Shown one piece after another: positions 38,072 through 48,542 of a DNA stretch of 64,000 bases (position 1 is the stretch's first letter; the number at the start of each line of letters is the position of its first letter). The DNA lies in contig NZ_CP012945.1 in assembly GCF_001402915.1 (NCBI RefSeq), positions 1,899,501-1,963,500 of the forward strand, written 5' to 3'. The stretch comes from Devosia sp. A16. GTDB taxonomy: Bacteria > Pseudomonadota > Alphaproteobacteria > Rhizobiales > Devosiaceae. The notes beneath the pieces are model-generated. The model was not told the origin of the DNA and searched no databases. It saw nothing but the letters and a program-made list of their open reading frames with translations. Position numbers and translations under genes: made by a program.

Positions 38072-38647
38072 TCAGCGTCCGGCTACGATAGTCCTCACCA
38101 ACCAGCGATCCTTGCCCAACCGCCGCTGCCGCGTGAAACCGGCCGCCTCGAACATCTCGAGCGTGCCGTTGTGCAGGAACGACGCCGAAACCGCGCGGCC
38201 GGCCGTGTCCTCGGGGAAGCTCTCTACGGTCCCGCCGCCCAGCCGGCCGATCTCTTCGAGCGCACCGGCCAGTGCCGCAGCGGCCACGCCGCGGCGGCGT
38301 TGCGTCTTGTCGACGAACAGGCAAGTGATCCGCCAGTCGGCCGGCGGCGCCGGTTCTGCCTCATAGGCCTTGCGCGCCTTGATCCGCGGCAACTCGGCGT
38401 GCGAGCCGAACTGGCACCAGCCGACGCAGGTTTCGCCGTCGAACACCAGCGCCGCATGCGCCGCGCCGCGGAGCACGCGCGCCTCTTTGTCGGCCCGGTT
38501 CTGCGCAGGTGCCCGCTCCTTGCCGACACCCTCGGCGTGGAACGCCATGCACCAGCAGCCGCCCCAGACGCCGTTATGGCGCTCGACCAGCGCGGCGAAA
38601 TCCGGCCAGGTTTCGGCGGTGAGCGGTCTGTTCGAGAAGCTGGTCAT
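38072..38647 (-). CDS. GNAT-family N-acetyltransferase
   Basis: A 191-residue protein. The segment WRITCLFVDKTQRRRGVAAA, followed by ALAGALEEI, is the acetyl-CoA-binding motif A of GNATs (RRxGxA). WGGCWCMAFHAEG near the N terminus is shared by a group of bacterial acetyltransferases with a Cys-rich loop. Substrate unknown. ATG at 38647 removes a non-homologous leader. It follows the tRNA on the opposite strand. Confidence 0.85.
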   Translation of the reverse strand: MTSFSNRPLTAETWPDFAALVERHNGVWGGCWCMAFHAEGVGKERAPAQNRADKEARVLRGAAHAALVFDGETCVGWCQFGSHAELPRIKARKAYEAEPAPPADWRITCLFVDKTQRRRGVAAAALAGALEEIGRLGGGTVESFPEDTAGRAVSASFLHNGTLEMFEAAGFTRQRRLGKDRWLVRTIVAGR

Positions 38648-38728
38648 CGCGGCCTCACCGAAGCTGAGAACCGCATCAGGCCGCAAACCGCGACGCGATG
38701 CAACCGCAATGACCAGATCGGCAGCCGG

Positions 38729-39055
38729 CTACTTGATACCCTTTTCGGTCATGCCCTTGTCCGCGCGGACTACCGGGCTATCGAGCAGCGGCGCCGCCAG
38801 ATCCGCCGCAGCGCCGAGCGTCGCGCCGGTGCGCACCACATACTGGTTGTTGCAATCGCCGCCGACCTTGCGCGGCGGGGTGACCACCGTCCAGCCGCCG
38901 GTCGAGCTGGGCGGAATCTCGTTGCCCCAGCGGTCGATGCACATCCATTCGCCGTCCTTCGACTTGTAGATGGTACCGGTCTGGAAGGCCATGGCATGGC
39001 TCGCGAACGTCGAAATCGCGAGAGCGGAGAAGACGAGGACGGCGGCACGACGCAT
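38729..39055 (-). CDS. Secreted protein of unknown function
   Basis: A 108-residue protein with signal peptide MRRAAVLVFSALAISTFASH, cleaved after AMA, and a small mature domain with two cysteines (EWMCIDRWGNEIPPSS and GGDCNNQYVV). No family recognised. It is divergent from the LacI regulator gene, 165 bases away. Confidence 0.72.
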   Translation of the reverse strand: MRRAAVLVFSALAISTFASHAMAFQTGTIYKSKDGEWMCIDRWGNEIPPSSTGGWTVVTPPRKVGGDCNNQYVVRTGATLGAAADLAAPLLDSPVVRADKGMTEKGIK

Positions 39056-39194
39056 TGCAATTCTCCGTACTAAACCATTGATTGGATGGACGGATCCTGG
39101 CCCTCTGCGACTGAACGGCAGCTGAACGGGCGCGCCGGGTTGTCGTCTGTTCGGCACAGCCGGTTGACAACGCCCTCGGCATCGCGCTGATATG

Positions 39195-39208
39195 TGGGAT
39201 CGATCTCA
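39195..39208 (+). promoter_or_regulatory. LacI operator O1 upstream of the regulator gene
   Basis: TGGGATCGATCTCA, a near-perfect palindrome around GATCGATC, ends 12 bases before the lacI-type start codon. The identical 14 bases recur at 40378-40391 before the transport operon. Central CG is usual for LacI-family sites. Confidence 0.75.
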
Positions 39209-39220
39209 TGTCGAGTTTCC

Positions 39221-40273
39221 ATGGCGACGATCACCGATGTGTCGAAGAGGGCGGGCGTCTCCCGATCCACCGTTTCGCGGTTGATCGCCGGCAACGGCTA
39301 CGTCTCGGACGAGGCCCGCAAGGCGGTCGAAGCGGCGATCCGGGAACTCGGCTACCGCCCCAACACCATGGCGCGGGGCCTGCGCTCCAACCGATCCGAC
39401 ATCATCGGCGGCGTGGTCGTCAACGTCTCGAGCCCGTTCTATGCGCAGATGATCGGCGGCATGCAGGAAACGGCGCGCGCCGCTGGCAAGAGCATTATCG
39501 TCGCGTCGGGTTACGCCGACCGCGATGAAGAGGCGCACGCCATTATCGAATTGCTCGATCGCGCCTGCGATGGGCTGATCCTCTATCTCGAGAACGCCCT
39601 GCGCGACGATGTGCTCGAGATCATCGCCCGCTCGCGGACCCCGGTGGTCACCGTCGGCGGCAACGAATGCCCGCCGGCCCGCGCCCGGGTCACCATCGAC
39701 AACGCCACCGGCGCCGAAGCCGGCATGCGCCTGTTGCTTGCCGAGGGCCACCGCCACATCGCCTATCTCTCCGGCGGCACCATCTATCGCGATACGCACG
39801 AGCGGCTCGCCGGCATCGACACGGCGCTGGCCGGTTACGGCCTGTCCCGCGACGATATCCATGTCGAGCATGGCAGCTTTTCCGAGACCTTCGGCCACGA
39901 CGCCACGGCCCGCCTCATCGTCGAGCGGCCCGAGACCACTGCCATCTTCGCCGGCGACGACGACGTCGCGGCCGGCGCGCTCCTGGCGCTGAAGGCCGCC
40001 GGGAAACGAGTGCCCGACGACGTCTCGCTGCTCGGCTTCGACGACAACTTCCACGCCCGCCATCTCACCCCGGGGCTCACCACCGTGCGCCAGCCGGTGG
40101 ACGAAGCGGGACGCGTCGCCACCCGCCTGCTGCTCGCCATTCTCGATGGCGAGCCGCCGCCCGAACCCGTCATCACCATTCCCACCGAGCTGATCCTGCG
40201 CCACAGCGTCGGCCCGGTGCGGGGTCTTCCGCCGACGCAGCGCAACGTCGCGCCGGCGCTGACTGCCAGTTGA
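39221..40273 (+). CDS. LacI-family transcriptional regulator of the oligosaccharide operon
   Basis: A 350-residue repressor. The HTH is TITDVSKRAGVSRSTVSRLI and the hinge is ELGYRPNTMARGLRSNRSD. The periplasmic-binding-like core ends with the family's GLTTVRQPVDEAGR. It is followed by the transport operon on the same strand, and identical operators lie before both, so it probably represses itself and the operon in the absence of an oligosaccharide. ATG at 39221 is used; the upstream extension would overlap the operator. Confidence 0.93.
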   Translation: MATITDVSKRAGVSRSTVSRLIAGNGYVSDEARKAVEAAIRELGYRPNTMARGLRSNRSDIIGGVVVNVSSPFYAQMIGGMQETARAAGKSIIVASGYADRDEEAHAIIELLDRACDGLILYLENALRDDVLEIIARSRTPVVTVGGNECPPARARVTIDNATGAEAGMRLLLAEGHRHIAYLSGGTIYRDTHERLAGIDTALAGYGLSRDDIHVEHGSFSETFGHDATARLIVERPETTAIFAGDDDVAAGALLALKAAGKRVPDDVSLLGFDDNFHARHLTPGLTTVRQPVDEAGRVATRLLLAILDGEPPPEPVITIPTELILRHSVGPVRGLPPTQRNVAPALTAS

Positions 40274-40377
40274 CCACCGAGAGATCCGGGGAGGTCCGCC
40301 GACCTTCCGGCCCGATCTCGCGGCAAACCAGGGACTACGCCTCAGGAGCTTTTTCGACTGCAAACGGCTGATCGATA

Positions 40378-40391
40378 TGGGATCGATCTCA
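40378..40391 (+). promoter_or_regulatory. LacI operator O2 upstream of the transport operon
   Basis: TGGGATCGATCTCA, identical to the site at 39195-39208. It abuts the ribosome site GGGAGAG of the binding-protein gene, 17 bases before the ATG. Confidence 0.78.
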
Positions 40392-40408
40392 CAGGGAGAG
40401 CACAAGCC

Positions 40409-42085
40409 ATGCACCGACTGCGTTTACTGACCCTTCTTGCCACTACGGCGCTGGCCGGCGCCGGTTTTGCCACCCTGGCACAGGCCGAGGTCATCATCCG
40501 CATCGCCCCGGTTCACACCGACGCGCATGTCGAGAACTACAACCCCTACAACCTCACCGGCCCGCACGCCTATGTGCAGGATTTCGCCTATGAGCCGCTG
40601 TGGATCGACAATGTCTGGCATCCGGACAACGACTTTCCGGCGCTCGCTACCTCCTACGAACTGGGCGCCGACCTCAAGAGCGTCACCTACCACCTGCGTG
40701 AGGGCGTCAAGTGGTCTGACGGCGAACCGTTCACCGCCGCCGACGTGGTCTTCACCTTCAACTACGCCAAGGCGCATCTCGATTTCCCCATCGGCTACGA
40801 CATTTACAGCGCCGAAAAAGACACCGGCTCGATCGTCGACGTGGTGGCGGTCGACGACCACACCGTCCGCTTCGAACTCAAGAATGCGGACTCGCTGGCG
40901 CGGCTCAATATCGGCCCGGTCTTCCCGCTGCCCGAGCATATCTGGAAGGATGTCGCCGACCCGGTGAACTACGCCAACCCCAAGGTGGTGGCGACCGGCC
41001 CCTTCACCGAAGTGCGCGACTTTTCGCGCAACGCGTTCAAGCTGTGCAAGAACCCGCTCTATCGTGACGCCGCCGAGGTAAAGATCGACTGCATCGAGTA
41101 CCCGCAGCTTTCCGACAACCTGCAGGTCATCGCCGCCATCACCAATGGCGATCTCGACTGGGCCACCGACGGCATCACCGATCCCGAGATCACCTTTGCG
41201 TCGAAGAGTCCGGACAACCATTACTGGCTGCCGCCCGATGCCGGCACGAACCTGCAGCTCAACACCACCAAGGCGCCATTCAACAACCTCGAGTTCAGGA
41301 AGGCCATGTCGATGGCCATCGACCGCAGCACGCTGGTCGACACCGCCACCTTCGGGCTCACAACACCGGCCGAGTATCCGATCGGCGAAGGCATGTTCTA
41401 CAAGGACTGGATCGATAAGACGGCGCTGGCGCCCTATCAGTACCTGATGGAGTACAACCCCGAGGCGGCCAAGAAAGTCCTCGATGATGCCGGCTTCCTC
41501 GACAAGGACGGCGACGGCTGGCGCGACAACCCCGACGGCACCCCCATCGCCTTCAAGATGGCCGTGCCGGCCGGTTGGGACGACTGGGTGAACACGCTGC
41601 AGACCGTGTCGGAGAACCTCCAGGACATCGGCATCAACGGCGAGATGGAGACGCCCGAGGAAGGCGCCTGGTTCGACAACATCCCGACCGGCAATTTCGA
41701 CGTCTACATTATGTGGACCAACCTGAGCTCGACGCCATGGTTCACTTACCACTCGATGTTCAACCCGCGCACCATGGTCCCCGGCCAGCTCAACGAGCAG
41801 TCCATGCACCAGATGCAGATCCCCGGTATCGAGGCCGATCTCGCCGCCATCAGCGCCACCGCCGACGTTGCCGTGCAGAAAGAGAAGATCACCTCGGTGA
41901 TGAAGCAGGTAGCCGAGAACCTGCCGGTGATCACGCTGTTCTCCAACCCCGCCTGGTACGAGTACTCGACCCGCAATTTCACCGGCTGGCCGGACGAGTC
42001 CAACGCCTGGGCCCGCCCCAACAACCCCGCCGGCATCCACGAACGGGTGAAGGTGCTGCTGAGCCTGACGCCGGTGGCGAAGTAG
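40409..42085 (+). CDS. ABC transporter substrate-binding protein, family 5 (oligosaccharide type)
   Basis: A 558-residue periplasmic binding protein with signal peptide (LLTLLATTALAGAGFATLAQ, cut after AQA). The family-5 signature is in LREGVKWSDGEPFTAADVVF. Family 5 takes up peptides, nickel or oligosaccharides; cello- and beta-gluco-oligosaccharides are known ligands. The downstream GH9 enzyme argues for a beta-linked oligosaccharide here (inference). It is the first gene of a six-gene operon under LacI control, and a repeat separates it from the first permease. Confidence 0.92.
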   Translation: MHRLRLLTLLATTALAGAGFATLAQAEVIIRIAPVHTDAHVENYNPYNLTGPHAYVQDFAYEPLWIDNVWHPDNDFPALATSYELGADLKSVTYHLREGVKWSDGEPFTAADVVFTFNYAKAHLDFPIGYDIYSAEKDTGSIVDVVAVDDHTVRFELKNADSLARLNIGPVFPLPEHIWKDVADPVNYANPKVVATGPFTEVRDFSRNAFKLCKNPLYRDAAEVKIDCIEYPQLSDNLQVIAAITNGDLDWATDGITDPEITFASKSPDNHYWLPPDAGTNLQLNTTKAPFNNLEFRKAMSMAIDRSTLVDTATFGLTTPAEYPIGEGMFYKDWIDKTALAPYQYLMEYNPEAAKKVLDDAGFLDKDGDGWRDNPDGTPIAFKMAVPAGWDDWVNTLQTVSENLQDIGINGEMETPEEGAWFDNIPTGNFDVYIMWTNLSSTPWFTYHSMFNPRTMVPGQLNEQSMHQMQIPGIEADLAAISATADVAVQKEKITSVMKQVAENLPVITLFSNPAWYEYSTRNFTGWPDESNAWARPNNPAGIHERVKVLLSLTPVAK

Positions 42086-42108
42086 GCTTGGAGACGCTGC
42101 CCTCACGT

Positions 42109-42270
42109 CCCCTCTCCCCTCAGGGGAGAGGGTCAGAGTGAGGGGTGCGGCCTCTCAACTCGCGTTCCCGCAGCAGCACGCCACCGTGCGATGCTGCAGC
42201 AGAGAGCAGGCTGACGATCTGAACCCCTCACCCGGCGCTGCGCGCCGACCTCTCCCCTCAGGGGAGAGGT
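42109..42270. repeat. Intergenic palindromic repeat (family A) inside the operon
   Basis: CCCCTCTCCCCTCAGGGGAG and a second CTCTCCCCTCAGGGGAGAGG core, with GTGAGGGGT and ACCCCTCACCC flanks, lie between the binding-protein and first permease genes. It could limit readthrough or protect the upstream message. Confidence 0.75.
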
Positions 42271-42292
42271 GACTGAGGCCAAAGGATAGGCA

Positions 42293-43276
42293 ATGGCGTT
42301 CTTGCTGAGACGACTAGGCTTCTATTTCGGGGCGTTCTTCGTCGCCATCACCCTCAATTTCCTGATCCCGCGGCTGATGCCGGGCGATCCGGCGACCCGC
42401 ATCCTGTTGTCGCTGCGCGGCAAACTCCGGCCCGACCAGATCGACGCCATCCGCAAAACCTACGGCTTCGATGGCTCGCTGTGGGAGCAGTACCTGCAAT
42501 ATCTGTGGCGGCTCGCGCATTTCGATTTCGGCATCTCGACCGTCAACTTCCCCGAGCCGACGGCGAGCCTCCTCTTCTACGCCGCCGGGTGGACGCTGTT
42601 CCTCGTCGGCGCCGCCACGGCGCTGTCGTTCGGCATCGGTATCACCATGGGCATCTGGTCGGCCTGGCGGCGCGGCGGCTTCTTCGACACCTTCTTCACC
42701 CCGATCAACGTCATGCTCAACGCCTTTACCCCGGCCGTCGTGGCGCTGCTGCTCTGGTACGCCTTCACCATGCAGTGGGCGATCTTTCCGCTCGGGCGTG
42801 CCCACGAAATGAACCTCACCCCGGCCTTCAACCTCGAGACCGTGCTGAGCGTCGCCTGGCACGCCGTGCTGCCGGTCGCCTCGATCGTCATCGTCAGCTT
42901 CGGCGCCTGGCACCTGGGCATGCGCAACACCATGATCAACCTGCTCAACGAGGATTTCGTGCTGCTCGCCAAAGCCAAGGGCCTCAGCGACCGCCGCATC
43001 CGCAACCGCTACGTGGCCCGCAACGCCATCCTGCCGCAGATCACCTCGCTGGCGCTGTCGATCGGCTACGTGCTGGGCGGCGCCTTCATCACCGAGGTGG
43101 TGTTCAACTATCCGGGGCTCGGCAAGTTCACCCTCAACGCCATCCAGACCCGCGACTATTCCTTCATCCAGGCACAGCTGATCCTGCTCACCATGAGCGT
43201 CTTGATCGCCAACCTCGCCTCCGACGTCCTCAACGTCATCCTCGATCCGCGGCTCCGTTCGCTGGGGAGGGCATGA
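42293..43276 (+). CDS. ABC transporter permease (OppB/DppB type)
   Basis: A 327-residue membrane subunit. It starts with FLLRRLGFYFGAFFVAITLN and keeps the hallmark FLIPRLMPGDPATRIL of DppB-type permeases. The cytoplasmic EAA loop is AKAKGLSDRRIRNRYVARNA. Six helices are visible. It pairs with the next permease gene and the two ATPase genes. Confidence 0.93.
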   Translation: MAFLLRRLGFYFGAFFVAITLNFLIPRLMPGDPATRILLSLRGKLRPDQIDAIRKTYGFDGSLWEQYLQYLWRLAHFDFGISTVNFPEPTASLLFYAAGWTLFLVGAATALSFGIGITMGIWSAWRRGGFFDTFFTPINVMLNAFTPAVVALLLWYAFTMQWAIFPLGRAHEMNLTPAFNLETVLSVAWHAVLPVASIVIVSFGAWHLGMRNTMINLLNEDFVLLAKAKGLSDRRIRNRYVARNAILPQITSLALSIGYVLGGAFITEVVFNYPGLGKFTLNAIQTRDYSFIQAQLILLTMSVLIANLASDVLNVILDPRLRSLGRA

Positions 43277-43295
43277 TGATGGGCCGGTGCGTGTG

Positions 43296-43422
43296 GACCC
43301 CCACCCCTGTCCCCTCCCCGCAAGGGGGAGGGAGACCTGCGCTCTCGAATTTTCGCCCCACACACACCCAGCTAGTGTTGGCGTCCCCCTCCCCCCTGCG
43401 GGGAGGGGACAGGGGTGGGGGT
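43296..43422. repeat. Intergenic palindromic repeat (family A) inside the operon
   Basis: ACCCCCACCCCTGTCCCCTC and GAGGGGACAGGGGTGGGGGT form arms of 20 bases, each followed by a CCGC-rich hairpin, between the two permease genes. Confidence 0.8.
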
Positions 43423-43451
43423 CGGCAAGCACCGGCCGCGAGGCTCACCCC

Positions 43452-44471
43452 ATGACCGACATCCTCCCCGCCATCACCACCACCGCGCCGCGCGCCGAGC
43501 TCACCGCCCCGACGCAGCGCGAGCTGATGGCCGAACTCGGGGTCCGGCCGCGCTCGCGGCTCCTCGCGAAACTCCCCGGCTGGGCCCAGCTTTTCGTCAC
43601 CAACAAGAAGGGCATGCTCGGGCTGATCATCCTCGCCATCTTCGTCATCCTGGCGCTGCTGGCGCCACTGATCACTCCCTACGATCCCTATCGCCGCGCC
43701 GGCAAACCGCATGTGCAGCCGGGCGTCGAGCACTTCCTCGGCACCTCGCGCCAGGGCAAGGACAATTTCAGCCAGCTGCTCGAAGGCAGCCGCTCGAGCC
43801 TCACCGTCGGCTTCATCGCCGGCTTCTCGGCCACGCTGATCGGCCTCGCGGTCGGCATCTCGGCCGGCTATTTCGGCGGCAAGACCGACGAGGTGCTGAC
43901 CTTCTTCGTCAACGTCTCGCTGGTGCTGCCGGCGCTGCCGTTGATCATCGTGCTCGCCAGCTTCATCGAGGAGGCGTCGCCGACCGTAATCGGCCTGGTG
44001 CTTGCCCTGACCGGCTGGGGCTGGAGCGCGCGCACCATCCGCACCCAGACCCTCGCCCTCAAGAGCCGCGAATTCGTGCTCGCCGCCGAGCTGATGGGCG
44101 AGAAGAAATGGCGGATCATCGTGCGCGAAATCCTGCCCAACATGAGTTCGTTCGTGGTCGGCGGGTTCGTTCTTGCCACCATTTACGGCATTCTCGCCGA
44201 GGCGGCGCTCGAGTTCATCGGGCTGGGCAGTCCCAACTCGGTGACCTGGGGCACCATGCTCTACTGGGCCATGCGGGCCCAGGCGCTGCAGACCGGCGCC
44301 TGGTTCGAAATCTGGCCGCCGGCCATCGCCATCATGCTGACCGGCGCGGCGCTCGTGATGGTCAATTTCGCCGTCGACGAGATCACCAACCCGCAACTCG
44401 CCGCCACCCGCCGCATCGGCCCCATCCGCCGCTTCCTGAGGCGCCGCAACCGGAGTGTGGATTTTGTCTGA
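43452..44471 (+). CDS. ABC transporter permease (OppC/DppC type)
   Basis: A 339-residue membrane subunit. An N-terminal extension of about 45 residues precedes the first helix (MLGLIILAIFVILALLAPLI), followed by HFLGTSRQGKDNFSQLLEGS, the DppC-type GTxxxGxDxxS motif. The EAA loop is ELMGEKKWRIIVREILPNM. The start is placed at the ATG at 43452. Its C-terminal Arg-rich tail (RRFLRRRNRSVD) is cytoplasmic. Confidence 0.92.
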   Translation: MTDILPAITTTAPRAELTAPTQRELMAELGVRPRSRLLAKLPGWAQLFVTNKKGMLGLIILAIFVILALLAPLITPYDPYRRAGKPHVQPGVEHFLGTSRQGKDNFSQLLEGSRSSLTVGFIAGFSATLIGLAVGISAGYFGGKTDEVLTFFVNVSLVLPALPLIIVLASFIEEASPTVIGLVLALTGWGWSARTIRTQTLALKSREFVLAAELMGEKKWRIIVREILPNMSSFVVGGFVLATIYGILAEAALEFIGLGSPNSVTWGTMLYWAMRAQALQTGAWFEIWPPAIAIMLTGAALVMVNFAVDEITNPQLAATRRIGPIRRFLRRRNRSVDFV

Positions 44472-44485
44472 CGCGATCGAACGGC

Positions 44486-44579
44486 ACCCCTCCCCCTCGT
44501 GGGGAGGGGTGGGGGTGGGGGTCCATCGGTGATCACCGCACCACCCCCACCCTCAATCCCTCCCCTCAAGGGGGAGGGA
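44486..44579. repeat. Intergenic palindromic repeat (family A) inside the operon
   Basis: CACCCCTCCCCCTCGTGGGG, then AGGGGTGGGGGTGGGGGT, faces CCACCCCCACCCTCAATCCC and TCAAGGGGGAGGGA. It is the third repeat in this operon, between the second permease and the first ATPase genes. Confidence 0.75.
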
Positions 44580-44614
44580 AGCGACGACTGCAGATACCGT
44601 GTGGAAACTGCCCC

Positions 44615-45564
44615 ATGCTGACCCAACCCCTCGTCGAAGTCCGCAATCTCACCGTCGACTATGTCGGCGCCAACAGCGTGTCGCGTGCCGTCAACGGTAT
44701 CGACTTCGATATCCGCCCGGGCGAGGCCTTCGGGCTCGCCGGGGAGAGCGGCTGCGGCAAATCCACCGTCGCCTTCGCGCTCGCGCGCCTCACCCGGCTG
44801 CCCGGACTCGTCTCGGGCGGCGCCGTCCGCTTCATGGGCGAGGACGTCCTGAGCTTTTCCCCCGAGCGGTTGCGGCGCTACCGCTGGAGCGAAGTCAGTT
44901 TCGTCTTCCAGTCGGCGATGAATGCCCTCAACCCGGTGATCAAGGTCTCCGAGCAGATCGAGGACGCCATCCTGGCGCATCGCCCTAAGGCCAGCCGCGC
45001 CGAGACGCTCGCCCGCGCCGCCGAACTGTTCGAGCTGGTGGGCATCAACCCGCGTCGCCTCGACGATTATCCGCACCAGTTCTCGGGCGGCATGCGCCAG
45101 CGCATCTGCATCGCCATGGCGCTGGCGCTCGAACCGAAACTGATCATCATGGATGAGCCCACCACCGCGCTCGACGTGGTGGTGCAGCGCGACATCATCG
45201 AGCAGATCTGTGAGTTGAAGGCCCATTTCGGCTTCTCGGTACTGTTCATCACCCACGACCTCGGGCTGATGATCGAATTCTGCGACCGCATCGGCGTCAT
45301 GTACGCCGGCGAGCTGGTGGAAGTTGCGCCTGCCAGCTCGATCCTCACCGCCCCGCAGCATCCTTATACCAGGGCGCTCGGCCGCTCCTTCCCGCCGCTC
45401 AGCGGACCACGGGTCCGCCTCGAGGGGATTGCCGGCGCGCCGCCCAGCCTCAGCGCCCTGCCCGAGGGCTGCCGCTTCTCGCCGCGCTGCGGCGAGGCCA
45501 TCCCGGTCTGCACCCGGCTGGCGCCCGAGCTCCGCCCCACTCCGGCCACGGGAGGACAGGCCGC

Positions 45565-45583
<19 letters not shown>
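44615..45583 (+). CDS. ABC transporter ATP-binding protein (OppD type)
   Basis: A 322-residue ATPase. Walker A GESGCGKST, ABC signature HQFSGGMRQR, Walker B LIIMDEPTTALD and switch His in FITHDLGLM are all intact. The C-terminal oligopeptide-type extension carries the Cys motif GCRFSPRCGEAIPVC, which in this family may bind an iron-sulfur cluster. Overlaps the next ATPase gene by 19 bases. Confidence 0.94.
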
Positions 45584-46548
<965 letters not shown>

Positions 46549-46562
46549 CCGGACCATCTGCA

Positions 46563-48290
46563 ATGAACCAGCTCCTCGCGATCAACGCCCAGTATCCCGC
46601 GCTGTTTTCGAGCCGCGCCATCGCCACCAACCAGGTCGGCTACGAAACCCTGGGCCCGAAATTCGCCGTTCTCGCCCTTGGTGAGGGCGCCGATTTCACC
46701 GCGCTGCGGCTGCGCGACGCCACCACCGGCACGCTCGTATTCGAGACCACCCCCGGGAGTGCCACCGGGGTCGATGGCTGGAAGACGCAGCGTTGGCAGA
46801 CGGCCGAGTTCTCCGCCTTCACCGGGGCCGGCCGCTTCCTCCTCGAAGCGCTCGACACCACCGGTGCCCGCCTTACCTCCGAGCCGTTCGAGATCACCGA
46901 AAAGCTGTACGTCGAGCGCTTCCCCCCAGCGCTGCTGGGCTACTTCCAGGGTCAGCGTACCGAGGAGCCCTATCTCAGCGCCGACCGCGCTATCGGCTTC
47001 ATCGGCGACAAACGCGACGCCCCCGTCGACGTGCATGGCGGCTGGTACGACGCCTCGGGCGATGTGTCGAAATACCTGAGCCACCTGAGCTATGCCAACT
47101 TCATGAACCCGCAGCAGACCCCGCTGGTGGTCTGGTCGTTCAGTAAGGCGGCTATCTGCCCGCATATCGATGGCGAGCTGCATGCCGCCTTCCGCACGGA
47201 GGCCCTGTGGGGCGCAGACTTCCTCGTCCGCATGTGCGACCCAGCCGGCATGTTCTACATGACGGTGTTCGATCGCTGGTCGGGCGACACGGCGCAGCGC
47301 CAGATCTGCTCCTATTCCACCCAGAAGGGCCATAAGCACGACACTTGGGAGGCCGGCTACCGCCAGGGCGGCGGCATGGCCATCGCCGCGCTGGCCCGCG
47401 CCGCCCGGTTGAAGCAGGACGGAGCCTTCACCGCCGCCGATTACCTCGCAACCGCCGAGCGCGCCTTTGCCCACCTCGAAGCGCACAACCTCGACTATCT
47501 CGACAATGGCGAGGAAAACATCATCGACGACTATTGCGCTTTGCTCGCCGCCACCGAACTCAGCCGCTCGACCGGCAAGCCCGAATACCTGGTGAAGGCC
47601 GGCGAACGTGCCACGAGCCTGCTCGATCGGCTGAGCAGCGGCCATGGCTACGATGGCTGGTGGCGTGCCGATAACGGCACCCGGCCGTTCTTCCACGCCT
47701 CCGATGAAGGTTTGCCGATCGCCGCCCTGGTGGATTACCTCGCCATCGCCCCCGAGGCCGATCGGCGGCGGGTCGTCGCCGCGCTCTCCAAGGTGGTGCG
47801 CCACCTCTCCACGATCACCGCAGAGGTCGAAAACCCCTTCGCCTATCCACGTCAGCTGGTGAGGCGCAGCGATGGCGAGATCGGCACGCAGTTCTTCTAT
47901 CCGCACGGCAATGACAGCGGCTACTGGTGGCAGGGCGAAAACGCCCGGCTGGGGAGTCTCGCCTATGCGTTGCGCCGCGCCATGCCGCATGTCGACGCCG
48001 AGACGGCCAAACTGGCGCGGCTCCAGTCGCAACGGGCGCTCGACTGGATCCTCGGCCTCAACCCCTACCACGCCTCGATGCTGCAGGGCTTCGGCCGCAA
48101 CTGGCCCATCTATGGGCCGGCCAAATTCCCCAATGCCAATGGCGGCATCTGCAACGGCATCACCTCCTCGCTCACCGACGAGACCGATATCGCGTTCTGC
48201 GAAACCGAGCATCCGTTCCAGTCCTGGCGCTGGAGCGAGCAATGGCTGCCGCACGCCGCCTGGTTCCTGCTGGCGATGACCGAGTACTGA
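46563..48290 (+). CDS. Glycoside hydrolase family 9, cytoplasmic
   Basis: A 575-residue enzyme with no signal peptide. The N-terminal Ig-like domain (about 18-110: SRAIATNQVGYETLGPKFAV) is of the CelD_N type. The (alpha/alpha)6 domain begins with DVHGGWYDASGDVSKYLSHL, holding catalytic Asp163/Asp167, and ends with WRWSEQWLPHAAW, where Glu559 is the expected acid. Canonical GH9 has GGWYDAGD; here one Ser is inserted. GH9 covers endoglucanases, cellobiosidases and cytoplasmic beta-glucosidase or glucosaminidase types. Being intracellular and last in an uptake operon, it probably cleaves the imported oligosaccharide. Confidence 0.9.
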   Translation: MNQLLAINAQYPALFSSRAIATNQVGYETLGPKFAVLALGEGADFTALRLRDATTGTLVFETTPGSATGVDGWKTQRWQTAEFSAFTGAGRFLLEALDTTGARLTSEPFEITEKLYVERFPPALLGYFQGQRTEEPYLSADRAIGFIGDKRDAPVDVHGGWYDASGDVSKYLSHLSYANFMNPQQTPLVVWSFSKAAICPHIDGELHAAFRTEALWGADFLVRMCDPAGMFYMTVFDRWSGDTAQRQICSYSTQKGHKHDTWEAGYRQGGGMAIAALARAARLKQDGAFTAADYLATAERAFAHLEAHNLDYLDNGEENIIDDYCALLAATELSRSTGKPEYLVKAGERATSLLDRLSSGHGYDGWWRADNGTRPFFHASDEGLPIAALVDYLAIAPEADRRRVVAALSKVVRHLSTITAEVENPFAYPRQLVRRSDGEIGTQFFYPHGNDSGYWWQGENARLGSLAYALRRAMPHVDAETAKLARLQSQRALDWILGLNPYHASMLQGFGRNWPIYGPAKFPNANGGICNGITSSLTDETDIAFCETEHPFQSWRWSEQWLPHAAWFLLAMTEY

Positions 48291-48330
48291 GCGGGCGATA
48301 TTTGCCGTCGAGCCAGCTACAAACGCGATG

Positions 48331-48404
48331 CCCACCTCCCCCTTGACGGGGGAGGCAAGCGAAGCTTGGGAGCGAAGCGAGCTAGCGTAGCTCGGAGGGG
48401 GTGC
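48331..48404. repeat. Intergenic palindromic repeat (family A)
   Basis: CACCTCCCCCTTGACGGGGG and CTCGGAGGGGGTGCG flank AAGCTTGGGAGCGAAGCGAG. It follows the GH9 gene and may contribute to ending the operon transcript. Confidence 0.65.
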
Positions 48405-48542
48405 GCCAGGCTCGCGATGCTCGCGGCCGAGACACCACGGAACCCAAACCGCCCCGCTGCGATTAAGTGCCACCGGGCCTTTCTATTGAACGGCCACACC
48501 GACACACTATGTGCCTGTAATCGCAGCGAACCCGGCCGCCCC

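Noticed and set aside
40424-42106. A 560-codon minus-strand frame opposite the substrate-binding protein gene.
   Set aside because: Shadow frame; the plus strand encodes an intact family-5 binding protein with signal peptide.
46563-48290. The GH9 protein as a secreted cellulase.
   Set aside because: No signal peptide or carbohydrate-binding module, and the gene is coupled to an importer.
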